64,000 nt of DNA from the NCBI RefSeq assembly GCF_963576675.1, contig NC_088918.1:64621001-64685000 (forward strand), in the 5' to 3' direction. Source of the stretch: Euphorbia lathyris. Its lineage: Eukaryota > Streptophyta > Magnoliopsida > Malpighiales > Euphorbiaceae. The notes beneath the pieces were generated by a model that had not been told where the DNA came from, did no database searches, and saw only the letters and a program-made list of their open reading frames with translations. Below are positions 41,830-53,619 of the stretch, piece after piece. The translations under genes were made by a program, and so were the position numbers. The number at the start of each line of letters is the position of its first letter. The first letter of the stretch is position 1.

Positions 41830-43725
41830 ATGTCTTCCAGTAAAAACCCCATCATTCCAGCTCTCAAACTCACAAATCATGCTGGACCTTCGTCCTAACC
41901 AGTAAGGAGAATGATCAAAGTGCATTCCTGGGTTAAGAGTCAGGAAGTCATGAAGAGTCGATGGTTTTCTTCTGGGTTCGTCTCCTCTGAGAAACCATTT
42001 TGTGACTGGATCGAGAAGAACCAATGGAAAGGTCTTTTCTCTCTCTCTGGAAAAACTTATCCCATGTTAGTACGGGAGTTTTACTCAAACCTGGTAGTTG
42101 ATGCCGATGACTCAGACTATCTAGAAACCATTGTTAAAAGTCAGAAGATTGTCATAACTCCTGCCTATCTAGCTACATTGTTAAACTTACCAGACAAAGG
42201 AATCCAATTTAGGACCACCAAAGAAAAAATACCAAAATCCGTAGCAGAAAAGCTGAAGGGGTTTTGCAAACCCAAAGACCACAAAGGAGAAATACCCAGC
42301 ACCTGTATGGGTAAAAACCAGAAGATGGTCCACTTCATGCTAACCAATTTCATCTTCTCCAAACTCAGCTCAGCCTCATCTGCCTCAAACTTCGAACAGT
42401 GCTTCATCTGGCACATGTTGACCAACACTCCATTCAATCTCCCTGTTTTTCTAGTAGGTGCACTTCAACGAAGCGGGAGAAAGCTCCGCTTGGGTTCTCT
42501 CATTACTAAGATTATACAAGACAAGCAAATAGAAACGGTGAATGAGGTAAGCACACTGGGAGGTGAGATCACTGCTAGCATACTAAATGGTCTCTTGTAT
42601 GATCAACCCTTGAAGGGATATGAGGGAACTGAAATCGCTAAGGAAGAAGATGAGGATGAAAAACCAGAAACAGAACCTGAAACTAAGAATACCAATACCA
42701 GGTCACCTGAGACTCTTCAAGCTGAGAAGAAGAAGAAAAAGGGAATCTGCTCAAAGGATATTCATGTTGTCCCGAGAAAACTGAGACTTATGTCTAGAAA
42801 CAAAGTAAAAGCTGATCAGGAAAGAGCTGAGGCAGCTGAAAAGAGAAAAAGGTCAGATGGATCTAAGGGTGAGGAAGAAGAAGGAATCCCTGAATCATCC
42901 TTAGTAAAAAGAAAGAAGGGTAATTCCGTGAGGAGAACTGAAGCTGAGTCATCTGCCGGGACTCAACCTAAAGGTAAAGAAAAGAAAGATGAGGAGGTCA
43001 CTAAGGACCATGCTGAGCAACATGTTGAACTTGGTAAAGATCATACTGAGCATCATGAGCAGCAAGCAGAAGGAGGACCTGTTCCTGCACAAGAATCAAC
43101 TCAAGAAGATTCTCCACAAAAACAAGCCTCTGTTACTCAAAATGAGGAACAAGCCAAAAACCCTGCCAGTCCAAATCAAGCTGCTCAAAATGATCCACTC
43201 AATATGCCAAAACACACTCCACCTCCAACTCAACATGAGAATGACTCAGCACCTGAAGTCAATACACCTCAAAGTCCTGTTACTAATAAAGGTACTCAGT
43301 ACGAGCCTCCAGCTGAAAAATTTGCACACCTAGGTGCCACTGAGACAGGACGACGTGTTATTGCTTCTGCTCGGTCCTTGCTTCAGGACCAAGACCATCA
43401 TCAAGCCAATCCAAATTCATCCACTCAGGATAAGTCCTCCCAACCATCTGCCATCCATCAACTGCTGAATGAACTCCACGGACTCAAAGAGTTGGTCAGT
43501 CATATATCTTCGGTTCAGGCACAACAACCGACTCAAGATCACATGGCAAAACTGACCGAACTCATGCTAACCATGGTGAATCACATGAATTCTCTCGAAG
43601 GACAAATTCAACATCTGTCGGAACTGACCAGATCCGGTACCCCTGCCAATGACACCCCTGTTTCTACAAGTGATGCTGGCAAAACGGGGGAGAAAAGTCC
43701 AGGAGGAACTCAAAGAAAGAAGTAA
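41830..43725 (+). CDS. SIRE-type third ORF ('env-like' position), plant-specific protein
   Basis: Lies between pol and the 3' LTR in another frame. The long open block runs from 41911 (604 codons); an in-frame ATG at 41830 (MSSSKNPIIPALKLTNH) is separated from it by one TAA (41896-41898), so the original start was probably 41830. The first 200 or so residues (RWFSSGFVSSEKPFCDW, YPMLVREFYSNLVV, VIVTP-like 'IVITPAYLATLLNLP', QCFIWHMLTN) resemble the 'putative plant transposon protein' domain (Transposase_32, PF20167). The C-terminal 350 residues are highly charged and Gln/Pro-rich, ending in a coiled-coil-like helix (LTELMLTMVNHMNSLEGQI). I see no signal peptide and no convincing transmembrane segment, so a membrane envelope role is unsupported. 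Function unknown. Confidence 0.8.
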
Positions 43726-43759
43726 GGTTGATTGAAGTAGTTGAGTAAAAGTATTTTGA

Positions 43760-43895
43760 AGGGTTTTGAAGTTAGGATAGAAACAACACTTAGGATGAAC
43801 TACTTCAACTCAAATAGTAGTTTGAGTAGGGTTTTGAAGTTAGGATAGAAACAACACTTAGGATGACCTACTTCAACTCAAATAGTAGTTTGAGT
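43760..43895 (+). repeat. 68-bp tandem duplication in the SIRE-type 3' untranslated region
   Basis: Two adjacent copies of a 68-bp unit starting AGGGTTTTGAAGTTAGGATA, with one mismatch seen by eye (GATGAAC versus GATGACC). It lies between the third ORF and the 3' LTR. Confidence 0.9.
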
Positions 43896-44320
43896 TAGGA
43901 TACAAATTCTTATGTGTCTATGTATGTTTTTTTTTAAATATATTTGCCTTGCTCAAATCTATTGTCTTGCCAGAATGGTTGATAAAATTGAACAAACAAA
44001 TCAAGAAGTAAAACACACTCAGTATACCTTAACTCAAAAAAACCTTAGGCATTAAACTGAGTAACAACATACTTCTAAATATTTTTGAAAGCTGACTTAA
44101 ATTCAACAAGTTCAGATCTTGACAAATCCAACAGTAAACTAAGTCAGTATACACAAATGTCTTAAAAATAATTCAATTAAATCTTAGAAGGTTTAGAATT
44201 AAGTTAAGACAAGATGTGCATCCCTTACGGGGGAGTCATTTCAAAAATAATTCAATCATGGGGTAACTTATAACTGAGTTCCATAATCATGTATTTTGCC
44301 AACATCAAAATGGGGGAGTT
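43896..44320 (+). promoter_or_regulatory. SIRE-type 3' untranslated region and polypurine tract
   Basis: Non-coding, ending in AAAATGGGGGAGTT (44307-44320) directly before the TGTTGAAAC of the 3' LTR: the polypurine tract that primes plus-strand synthesis. A second purine patch (TTACGGGGGAGTC, about 44226-44238) may be an extra copy of the tract. Confidence 0.8.
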
Positions 44321-45952
44321 TGTTGAAACACCTTTCCACAAGATTTTGATTTGACAAAATCATCCATGATTAAGAGGCAATTAAATTTAATACGCTTTGA
44401 TTTAATTGTACTAATATGTTTGTTCAATGTTGAGTGCGAAAGTATATACATAAATGAATAAGACAGGTTAAAAGTCAGTATAAGCCAAAGCTGAGTGAAA
44501 CAGAACTCAGCATGAAAAGGATAAACGCTGAAGTAAAGCAGAACCCAGCATAAGAAGTCCCATTCAGATTCATCAGAACGAAGCTGACCAAATCAGAAGA
44601 CAGTCTCATCATCCAAACAGGACCTCAGCATGAACGTTGAACATCTGACAGGAAATGAATAAAGCTGAGTGGAGTAGAACTTAGCATCAGAAGCCTTCTT
44701 CAGAGTTACTAAGACAAAGCTGACTTAACTAGAAGACTCCTTCATAACTATACAGAACGGAGCTGGCCAAGAAGAAACTCAGCATGAAGAATGTGCGTTC
44801 GAAGAAAAACGAATGAAGCTGAGTGACAATCAAATTGCCTGAACATTCCATTTATTAGAAGACAAAGTCTGCCGATGATCTACACCAATGATTAAAGCCT
44901 CGATAATACAAATAAGGCAAATTCCAAGAATCATGGGATGACGGATTATTGGTAAAAGACAACTGTCACTAAAAGACGAAGACTGAAGGAAGAAGACAAA
45001 TCTGACGCCTGAAGAAATCAGAGAAAAGGAATGGAGGAACAGACTGAAGCTGACCAGAAGTTGTCTGCTAAAAGAGCCATTTTGGACTTAACGGCTAATT
45101 CATCTCAAATGATCCAATCTTCAGAAATCTATCTATAAAAGGACAATGATAGTTCCTGGATCATCATGACTAAGCAATCAAAAGAAAAATCCAAGAGAGG
45201 AAAAACTGAAAGCACTCAAATACAAAATAGATCTTACACCAACGTTTCTATTCTTTGTGTAAATGCTAGATTGATTGTCTATAATCATCTAAAGTGTTCT
45301 TTATCTGAAAAAGAACAAGTGTGTGATCAATAGTGATATTGAGAGGTGTATGCTGAGTGCTTGGTTGTAAGCATTCAGTGGTAGAAAAATCTGAGTACTT
45401 GGTTGTAAGTATTCAGTGGTAGAAAAATCTAAGTGCTGGGTTGTAGTACTTAGTAGGAGCTGAGTAGACGAATAGAGGACGTACTCTTGCATACTCACTG
45501 CCTTGTAAAGGGTTTGTGCTCTACCTTGAAAGGGATCAGTATTGGATTGAAAATCCCAGGAGGAACTGGGGACTGGACGTAGGCAGAGAGGCCGAACCAG
45601 GATAAGTCGTGCTGAGTAATTTCTAAACCTTCTCTCTCAATATAAATATATATATATATGCATGTGTTGCTTGTAAAATTTACTCAGTTTATAAATTGTC
45701 AAAACTGAAACTGAGTAGATATTGAGTGCTGAGTTAGAAACTGACTCTTCAAGTGTTAATTCCTAACTCTCGAGTCAAGCAGTCTTGGTCAGCATAAGTG
45801 CCAAAACTGTCTGACTAATCATTCACCCGTGCTGACCAACACGCTGAGTTATCAAACTCTTAAAATAACTTTAAGTCAGCATAATTAAAAGTTAAAAAGT
45901 TACATTAGTTCCTAACCCCCCCCCCCTTGGAACTAATCACTAGGGACCAATA
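44321..45952 (+). repeat. 3' LTR of the SIRE-type element
   Basis: 1632 bp, near-identical to 34676-36305. The differences seen are scattered single bases plus a longer TA run (about 45645-45660). A TATAAAAG box lies at 45134-45141. Followed by the target duplication TATGG. Confidence 0.92.
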
Positions 45953-45957
45953 TATGG

Positions 45958-46662
45958 CAGATCAAGATGTGGGCTTTGTTAAAACAACAAGGTCTGTGGA
46001 CGCCGTTGAAGAAGGCAACGAGAGAAGTCACTGCTGAGATGTCGATTCTGGAACAAAAGGCACATTCGACAATTATGTTGTGCCTCGCAGATGACGTCAT
46101 CACTGAGGTCTCAGACGAAAAGACTACTGCCGGTCTGTGGCTGAAGTTAGAGAGCTTATACATGATGAAATCTCTAACAAACAAACTTCTTCTGAAACAA
46201 CGTCTGTTTGGCCTGCGAATGCAGGAAGGTACGCAACTCAAGGATCATTTAGATCAATTGAACATATTATTACTAGAATTACGTAATATTGGTGTGAAAA
46301 TTGAAGATAAAGATGCTGCTTTGATTCTGTTGGTGTCTTTACCGCTTTCATATGAGAATTTTGTTCAATCATTTATTGTTGGTAAAGACTTTGTGATTCT
46401 GGAAGAAGTTAGGTCATCTCTTCATAGCAGGGAGTTGCACCATAAGTCGAGCAATATAGGTACAGATAATCAAGCCTCTGGACTGTTTGCCAGTGGCAAT
46501 AAGGGAAAGGGAAACGGTGGAAAGAAGAAGTCTAAGAAGCCGTTCTCAAAAGGTCCCAAGCCATACGACACCTGTAATTATTGTAAGGAGAAAGGACATG
46601 GAAAACTGATTGTCCAAAGAAGAAGAGGAAATCAGAAAATCAACCAGGTTCTGCTGCTGTAG
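45958..46662 (+). pseudogene. Outer Copia gag, continued
   Basis: Resumes in frame after the inner element. It contains LWTPLKKATREVTAEM, IMLCLADDVITEVSDEKTT, LWLKLESLYMMKSLTNKL and LRMQEGTQLKDHLDQLN, the UBN2-type Copia gag. The zinc knuckle starts CNYCKEKGHG and is then destroyed by a frameshift near 46602, just before its last Cys. Protease lies downstream in the shifted frame. Confidence 0.85.
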
Positions 46663-46671
46663 CAGATGGTG

Positions 46672-47880
46672 ACACCAGCTCTGAAAATGATATTGCTCTA
46701 GTTGTTGATGGACACACTCATCACTATGATGTGTGGGTTTTTGATTCAGGAGCATCTTATCATATTTGTCTAAGGAGAGAGTGGTTTTCAACTTATAAGC
46801 AGGTAGATGGAGGTAGCATTTCAATTGCTAATAGTCATGTCTGCAAAGCAGTTGGAATAGGCTCGATCAAGTTGAGGACACATGATGGTAAGTTCTGCAC
46901 GTTGAACGAAGTCAGGCATGTTCCATTGATGACGAAGAATCTGATATCTCTGAGTCTGTTAGACAGCAGGGGTCTCAACTAGTCAGGAAAAGATGGAGTT
47001 CTACATGTCTGTAAAGGTTCTAATGTGATTCTGAAAGGTGTGAAGCATGGTACTTTGTATTTCTTGCAAGGTTCCACTGTTACAGGTTCAGCTAATGCTG
47101 CATCGTCAGAGATTGACCAGGAGGATATGACAAAAATATGGCATATGAGACTTGGTCATATGGGCGAAATAGGGATGCAGATTCTATCAAAGGATGATCT
47201 TCTTGATGGTCATAAGGTCAAGAGTCTGGAGCTTTGTGAACACTGTGTCTTTGGGAAACTACATCGCAGCAAGTTTCCCAAAGCTATTCACATAACAAAA
47301 GACACACTTGATTATATTCACTCTGATTTTCGGGGTCCATCTCGAATTGAGTCTTTGGGAGGTCACATATATTTTATGTCTCTGATTGATGATTCTTCAA
47401 GGCTGACTTGGGTCATCATGATGAAGCATAAAAGTGAAGCTTTCAAGAATTTCAAGCAGTGGAAAGCATTGGTGGAAAACCAAACAGGAAAGAAGATAAA
47501 GAGGCTGCGAACTGATAATGGTTTGGAATTCTGCTCGTCTGAGTTTGATCAGTTCTGTAAGGATGAAGGGATTTCTTGGCATCATACAATCAGGAATACA
47601 CCGCAACAGAATGGTGTACCTGAATGAACCAGACATTACTGGAGAGGGTGAGGTGCATGCTCTCTAACGCTGGGTTAGATAGAAGATTCTGGGATGAAGT
47701 GGTGAACACAGCATGTTATCTGATTAACCGCGGACCACACATCGGCATACAGCTCAAGACGCCTATAGAAATGTGGTCAGGAAAGGTTGCTGATTACTCA
47801 AATTTGAAAGCTTTTGGATGCACGGTTTACTATCATGTTACTGAGGGTAAGATAGAGCCAAGAAGGGAGTGTTCGTAGGC
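46672..47880 (+). pseudogene. Outer Copia pol, protease and integrase part, frameshifted
   Basis: The protease active site WVFDSGASYHICLRREWF is intact (DSG). A TAG-type break near 46981 precedes the integrase zinc finger (WHMRLGHMG...CEHCVFGKLHRSKF). Catalytic pieces DYIHSDFRGP and LRTDNGLEF are present. A small deletion at about 47626 shifts the frame within the block carrying the catalytic Glu, and another shift occurs near 47870. Confidence 0.85.
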
Positions 47881-48924
47881 TATGGAGATGGAGTTAAAGG
47901 CTTCAGGATCTGGTCTCCATCGGAGAAAATGGTCATTTTGAGCAGAAATGTAGTATTTGACGAAAAATCTGTGCTTAGACCCATTGTGAATCCTACAACT
48001 GCAACAGAAATTGATAGCATTGATAAAAAGGTGGAGTTTCAGGTCATACAGAGTAAGAGTGGCTTGAAGGAACAAGAGTTAGAAGCAAAAATAGAGCTAC
48101 CAGAGTCTACACCATTAGTTTCTCAACCATCTGAAGCTACACATCGTAGCTTAGCTCAAGATCGACCAAGGAGGGTTGGAGTTAGGCCACCTAAGAGGTA
48201 TGAGGACATGGTGGGCTATGCAGTACAAGTTGCTAAAGAGGTGGACACTCGTGAACCATCAACTTACCCATAAGCTGTTTCAGGCACCGATTCTGAGAAA
48301 TGGCTTGCTGCTATGGGAGATGAGATGGAATCCCTTCATAAGAATCAAACATGGGATTTAGTCATACCACCTCTAGGGAGAAAAATTATTACTTGCAAGG
48401 GGGTTCTCAAGATGAAGGAAGGGATATCACCTGCAGAGGAAGTCAAGTATGAGGCTAGAGTTGTTGCTAGAGGTTTCAATCAAAGAGAGGGAGTGGATTA
48501 TAATGAGATATTCTCACCAGGAGTCAGACACACCTCTATTAGAGTGTTTCTAGTTATAGTTGCACATCAGGATTTGGAGCTTAAGCAACTTGATGTAAAG
48601 ATAGCCTTTCTGCATGGAGATTTGGAGGAAGAGATCTACATGACCCAACCGGATGGTTTCCAGATTCCTGGGAAGGAGAATTATGTTTGCAAGTTGAAGA
48701 AGTCCTTGTATGGACTTAAGCAGTCTCCCAAGCAGTGGTATAAGAGGCTTGACAGCTACATGATGCATCTGGGCTACACTAGGAGCCCATATGATTGTTG
48801 TGTCTATTACAATAAACTGGAAGATGAATCTTTTATCTATCTGGTGTTGTATGTAGATGACATATTGATAGCTGCAAAGAAGAAGCACGACATTCAGAAG
48901 TTGAAGGGTCTTCTCAGTTGTAGG
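47869..48924 (+). pseudogene. Outer Copia pol, RT part, cut off by the Tat/Gypsy insertion
   Basis: Starts in the integrase C-terminus (FVGYGDGVKGFRIWSPSEK). After a stop near 48271 it gives RT motifs: ARVVARGFNQREGVDY, QLDVKIAFLHGDLEEEIY, KLKKSLYGLKQSPKQWYKR and VLYVDDILIAAK. The frame breaks at 48924, where a minus-strand Gypsy LTR begins. The 263-aa open block at 48313-49104 continues into that LTR only by chance. Confidence 0.85.
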
Positions 48925-51615
48925 TGTCGCGGCCTCGCCCGGGCGGACCGGAGGGTGGACACCGTTGACAACAGAAGCTGTGATTGGCGCCGAAAGCAAC
49001 CAATCCCGGAATCAAGCTGCTTGGCATGGCCGGAGCTCGGAGTATGGAAGAGTCACCACCCACGGATGGGAAATGAACACCGATCCCTTGCGGGAGACCG
49101 GTGAGGGTTCGGAAAACTTAGGTATGAGCCGAGAAGGCTACCTCCTTTCCGGAGAAAGGCTACTAGGCACCCCAACATCGCCCGATTATGAACCACCGGC
49201 CTCCTACTTAGCATGTTAGGCGCTAACAGACTAATCGCATATTTCTTTAAGTTTAAAATTCATTTGAAACCTTTTCTTTCTCGTTTTGAAAACCGTTTTG
49301 AGCATATATTATTGAAAGCCGTATTAGTAAAGAATCATCCATTTACATGAATTTAAAGTATTTAGGAGAGGAAAAAGGGAGATAGAAGAACGAATTGATT
49401 TATTTACAACATGAATTGTGTCTTAAGCTATTCATTAAATCTAAATTAATCTCACTCCCAAAAACGAGTTTATTTACATGGTTCGTACCTTAATCTCCAT
49501 TGGAACGATTTAAGTACGTTTTCAAACCCCGTTAATTTACATGATGTTCACTCGAATCGCCGTTGGAACGACTCGAGCGTTTGAAAACGTTGAGCAACAA
49601 GTTTTAACCCAAAAGCGTGATTAAGCATACAAGTCCATTTATTTTTGTACAAAACCGTTTAGTTAGGAAAACGATTCAAAACTCTATTATTTATTGAAAA
49701 AGCGTTTTTAATCACAATGTTCGCTTAATCCGTCGTTGGAACGAATTAAGGTTTTAAAACGTGGTGTTTTTAAGAAGTGGCTTAAAAAAGATAAAGAATT
49801 AACAACCTTTTATTTACATTTTTGGAACATCTAAAAACCTTTAATTTAAATAACCAAATTGAAATCTTTTTTTTGTAATTTAATTTTTCCCTTTTTCACT
49901 CAAATTAATCCTCACTTGAACATAATTACAATAATGAACAATTTAAATCCAAAAACCCACACCAACCCAATATATCTAAAATATATGCAAAAAATACCAA
50001 AGAAAAAAGAATGAATATATGTATATATACATATACATATATGTTTCGGTAAAAATGGTAATTATACCTATAGATTGAAAATGAGGTAAAAACATAATAT
50101 TACATTATAGCTTTTGACATGTACTAATAAAAAGGAAAATAATACTAAATATAGTACACCTTTTATTCTAATTAAAAAAAAACATGTAAAGATAATGAAC
50201 AAGGTTTATAAATAAAAAATAACCTTTAACCCAAAATAGTTCTTCTTACATAATAAATATATAGAAAACAACCCATCCAAACTGTACATTAAATATGGAT
50301 AATAGAAAATACTACGTGATAACCCAAAAACATCACTTAATTAATTATCCCAAAAGGGCCAAGCATATAATCCACAAAAATAATAATTAAATATAGCTTA
50401 AATGAGCTTAAAGAAAATCCATATGTGCATATATTTATTTTTACAAAGTTAAATTAACATAAATAATACCGAAACATAAAATGAGTAAATATATAATAAA
50501 TAATTATTAGTTATATACCCCAAAATAATTTTAATAAAATAATTACATTATTATATATATATATATATATATATAAGGGACAAAATATCCAAAAGTTAAG
50601 AAAATGGGCTTAAAAGAGCATTTTTTTTTAAATTCCAGCAGGTTTACCGACGGAAATTCCGTCGGTAAACTGCATTTAGTGACAAAAAATCGAAGAATTA
50701 CATAATAGCTCCTATATTTTCCAGATTTGATGAAAAACATTAGATCTACTCTATTTCATCATTTTAGCCTCCAAACTACCCCAAATCGGGTCATGGTTTG
50801 TAATGGAGGATTCTAAAACAACTTTTTGTTGAAAATAATGGTTCAAAACGTTTATAAACCCACGGATCTACGACGTTTGGATCCCGAACTACCCTTGAAT
50901 CGGGTCACGGTTCGTATTGGGATTTGAAACGAAGTTTTATTTCAAAGTCAAAACCAAATACTTATTCAAGTGCAAAATGAAAAATTAATTTAACAAATCT
51001 AAACAATAAAAGTGCAAAAACAAATAAATAAATAGATTTAAACAACAAAAAAATGAAATAAAGATTAAACGGGTCTTGTTCCTCGGATTATTACCTCTCA
51101 ATCGGTAATGGGAATGCCAAATCAAGTCGATTGATTGTGTTTTGAGTCGATTTGTTGCGTTTTTGGGAGAATTCGGGTCTCGTTGAATTTTTCCAGGGGT
51201 TTGGGTCCAATTTTCTTCTTCCTTTTTGTCTTGAGACTCCATCCTATTTATAGGCGTTGAGCCTTCACCATTAAAGTTTTTTGACTTGGAACTTAAGGGT
51301 AGGCTCCAAGCAAAGCTAAATTAGCTTACTCTTGACTTGGAGCTAAGGGTGAGCTAATTTGGCTTAATGACTCATTATTATAATTATTATTATACTTATT
51401 ATAATTATAATTATTATTATTTTTTTCTTTTTTTTTAAAACAAAAAAAAAAAAAAAAATAAATGAACAATGCACTTGCACTTGGCATTCGACCAAGTGCA
51501 GCAAAATGCACTTGGCCGAATGCCAAGTGCCATGGGGCTGGGCCTGGGCGGCCCATCCCCCGTCACGGGCCGTCCAAAGGCCCGTGACGAAAATAGCGGC
51601 CCCCGATGGGGCCGC

Positions 51616-51674
<59 letters not shown>

Positions 51675-52075
51675 AAAATGGAAACAAATATTTAAATAAA
51701 TAAAACACATCTAAAATTATCCAAAATCAATACCGATTTTCATCTAAAATTAGCTTTTATAAAATTGGTCTTTTTATAAAACTCTCCTTTTATTTTTCGA
51801 GTTTTTAAAACAAAACCCTTATTGACCCGAAATTTTATTAATAAGAAAATGACACGAAATACTCCGAATTTGGCGAAATGATTTAAGATTTCATTCGCGA
51901 AACCGATTCGCCCGTCATCTCGATTTCATTTCCGAATTCGATCAAACCAGTCTCCACGGTTCCTTCGAACAATGTTTTTATTTATTATTTTTATCGACTC
52001 ATCATTTATTTTTCGACTGATTTGGATCCCTTTTTATAATTTTTCTTCATCGGTCCTCCGATCCCGGTGTCTACA
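48925..52075 (-). repeat. 3' LTR of the Tat/Gypsy element
   Basis: On the minus strand it begins TGTAGACACCGGGATCGG, next to the polypurine tract, and ends ...GCGACA at 48925 where the outer Copia RT frame breaks. Length 3.15 kb, typical of long-LTR Tat elements. A TATAAATAGG box on the minus strand lies at 51252-51243. Microsatellites (TA)n occur at 50551-50574 and 51617-51662. Only GTAGG is visible as a possible target-site copy, since the other end is outside the window. Confidence 0.8.
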
Positions 52076-52091
52076 GTTGCCCCTACTTTTC
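52076..52091 (-). promoter_or_regulatory. Polypurine tract of the Tat/Gypsy element
   Basis: On the minus strand, AGAAAAGTAGGGGCAAC stands directly before the LTR start TGTAGACACC. This is the plus-strand primer site and fixes the element's orientation. Confidence 0.75.
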
Positions 52092-52299
52092 TATTTTTGA
52101 TAGTGATGTGTGTGCTTTTTGAAAAAAACTTTTTCTAGAATACAACACATGCAATGCGAAATATATTAAAGTAAAAGACACATATAGAGTGGGAGGAGGA
52201 CTCCCTGAATACCTGATCTTCACGTTGTATGCCTCCACATCGACTGCAAGCGTAGATCTCCCAGCGCGGTTCCTCGCTCCCGGTCTTCAAGTCGACCAT

Positions 52300-52560
52300 C
52301 CAACCCTAGCCTATACATCGACCGCAGATATATAGCTCTTTCTAGCGACCCTAGTCTAAAAAATCGACCGCAGGTAAATTGCTCTTTTTAGCGACCCTAG
52401 TCTAAATCGACCGCATGTATATAGCTCTTTCTAGCGACCCTAGTCTAAAAATTGACCGCATGTATGTAGCTCTTTCTAGCGACCCTAGTCTTTACTTCGA
52501 CCGCAGGTATGTAGCTCTTTCTAGCGACCCTAGTCTTTATCTCGATCGCATGTACTCTTT
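52300..52560. repeat. Tandem array 1, about 43-46-bp unit
   Basis: About five units containing GCGACCCTAGTCTA and TCGACCGCATGTATATAGCT; the GCGACCCTAG phrase starts at about 52345, 52391, 52434, 52479 and 52524. It lies in the 3' untranslated region of the Tat element. Confidence 0.85.
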
Positions 52561-52574
52561 CGTTTTGCATATCT

Positions 52575-53200
52575 CGAAATCCATCGTTCGGCCCTAATCT
52601 CTACATCGATCGCAGGCGTTTTCTTGTACGGTAGATCTCCAAATCGAACATCCGACCCTAATCTATACATCAATCGCAGGAGTCCTTTCGTTTGCATATC
52701 TCCAAATCAACCGTTCGAACCTAATCTATACATCGATCGCAGGTGTCCTTTCGTTTTACATATCTCGAAATCCATCGTTCGACCCTAATCTCTACATCGA
52801 TCGCAGGCGTTTTCTTGTATTGTAGATCTCCAAATCGAACATCCGACCCTAATCTATACATCAATCGCGGGCGTCCTTTCGTTTGCATATCTCCAAATCA
52901 ATCATTCGACCCTAATCTATACATCGATCGCAGGCGTCCTTTCGTTTAGCATATCTCGAAATCCATCGTTCGAACCTAATCTCTACATCGATCGCAGGCG
53001 TTTTCTTGTATTGTAGATCTCCAAATCGAACATCCGACCCTAATCTATACATCGATCGCAGGCGTCCTTTCATTTGCATATCTCCAAATCAACCGTTCGA
53101 CCCTAATCTATACATCGATCGCAGGCATTCTTTCGTTTTGCATATCTCAAAATCAACCGTTCGACCCTAATCTCTACATCGATTGCAGGTGTCCTTTGTT
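52575..53200. repeat. Tandem array 2, about 63-bp unit in a 191-bp higher-order repeat
   Basis: Ten or so units of about 63 bp carrying CGACCCTAATCTATACATCG and ATCGCAGGCGTCCTTTCG. Three variant units alternate in fixed order: one with CGTTTTCTTGTATTGTAGATC, one with TTGCATATCTCCAAATCAA, and one with CATATCTCGAAATCCATCG. The first variant (CTCTACATCGATCGCAGGCG) begins at 52599, 52790, 52981 and 53172, exactly 191 bp apart each time. The array is a satellite-like higher-order structure. Confidence 0.9.
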
Positions 53201-53210
53201 GATGATAGCT

Positions 53211-53570
53211 GGGCTTTATCACTCGTCCGAGAGTTTATGACCGCAGTCGCTTTGATATTTGGGCTTTATCACTCGTCCGAGAGTTTTTTACCGCAGTCGA
53301 TTTGATATTTGGGCTTTACCACTCGTCCGAGAGTTTTTTTTTTTTTACCGCAGCCGCTTTGTTATTTGGGCTTTATCACTCGTCCGAGAGTTTTTTTTTT
53401 ACCGCAGTCGCTTTGATATTTGGGCTTTATCACTCGTCCGAGAGTTTTTAACCACAGTCGCTTTGATATTTGGGCTTTATCACTCGTCCGAGAGTTTTTT
53501 GACCGCAGTCGCTTTGATATTTGGGCTTTATCACTCGTCCGAGAGTTTGGACTTGGGACCTCGTCCTAGA
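53211..53570. repeat. Tandem array 3, about 50-bp unit
   Basis: Seven units with GGGCTTTATCACTCGTCCGA and ACCGCAGTCGCTTTGATATT. Starts of the GGGCTTTA phrase are 53211, 53261, 53311, 53368, 53422, 53472 and 53523. Length variation comes from a T-run in two units. Confidence 0.9.
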
Positions 53571-53619
53571 GGTTTCGACCGCAGTCGCTTCTTTTTACCA
53601 GGATCATTTGATTTTGATC

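Larger units (their letters stand above)
34676..45952 (+). mobile_element. SIRE-type Ty1/Copia retrotransposon with a third ORF
   Basis: A complete 11.3-kb element: 5' LTR, primer-binding site, gag, protease-integrase-RT-RNase H in the same frame as gag, a third ORF, polypurine tract and 3' LTR. The 5-bp duplication TATGG is exact at 34671-34675 and 45953-45957. The large LTRs, short leader, four gag zinc knuckles and post-pol ORF place it in the SIRE/Maximus lineage. By eye the LTRs differ at roughly 15-20 positions over 1.63 kb, so it is young, yet four stop codons interrupt gag-pol. Confidence 0.92.
34253..48924 (+). mobile_element. Outer Ty1/Copia element (Tork/Tnt1-like), split twice by younger elements
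   Basis: A 306-bp LTR, primer-binding site and gag start lie at 34253-34675. The rest of gag and pol resumes at 45958 after the inner SIRE-type element and runs to 48924 inside the RT/RNase H part, where the Tat/Gypsy element begins. Domain order is gag, zinc knuckle, protease, integrase, reverse transcriptase, as in Copia. The 3' end and second LTR are outside the window. Frameshifts and stops in gag and integrase show that it is dead. Confidence 0.85.

Noticed and set aside
41911..43725. Calling the SIRE third ORF an envelope glycoprotein
   Set aside because: No signal peptide, glycoprotein pattern or transmembrane helix is apparent; only the position is env-like.
48918..49219. Continuation of the outer Copia RT frame into 49104 and the nearby 84-codon ORF
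   Set aside because: After 48924 the sequence is the end of the Tat/Gypsy LTR on the other strand; the open frame is accidental.
51364..51708. ORFs around (TA)n and poly(A/T) tracts in the Tat LTR
   Set aside because: Tyr-Ile runs and Phe-rich peptides are translations of microsatellites.
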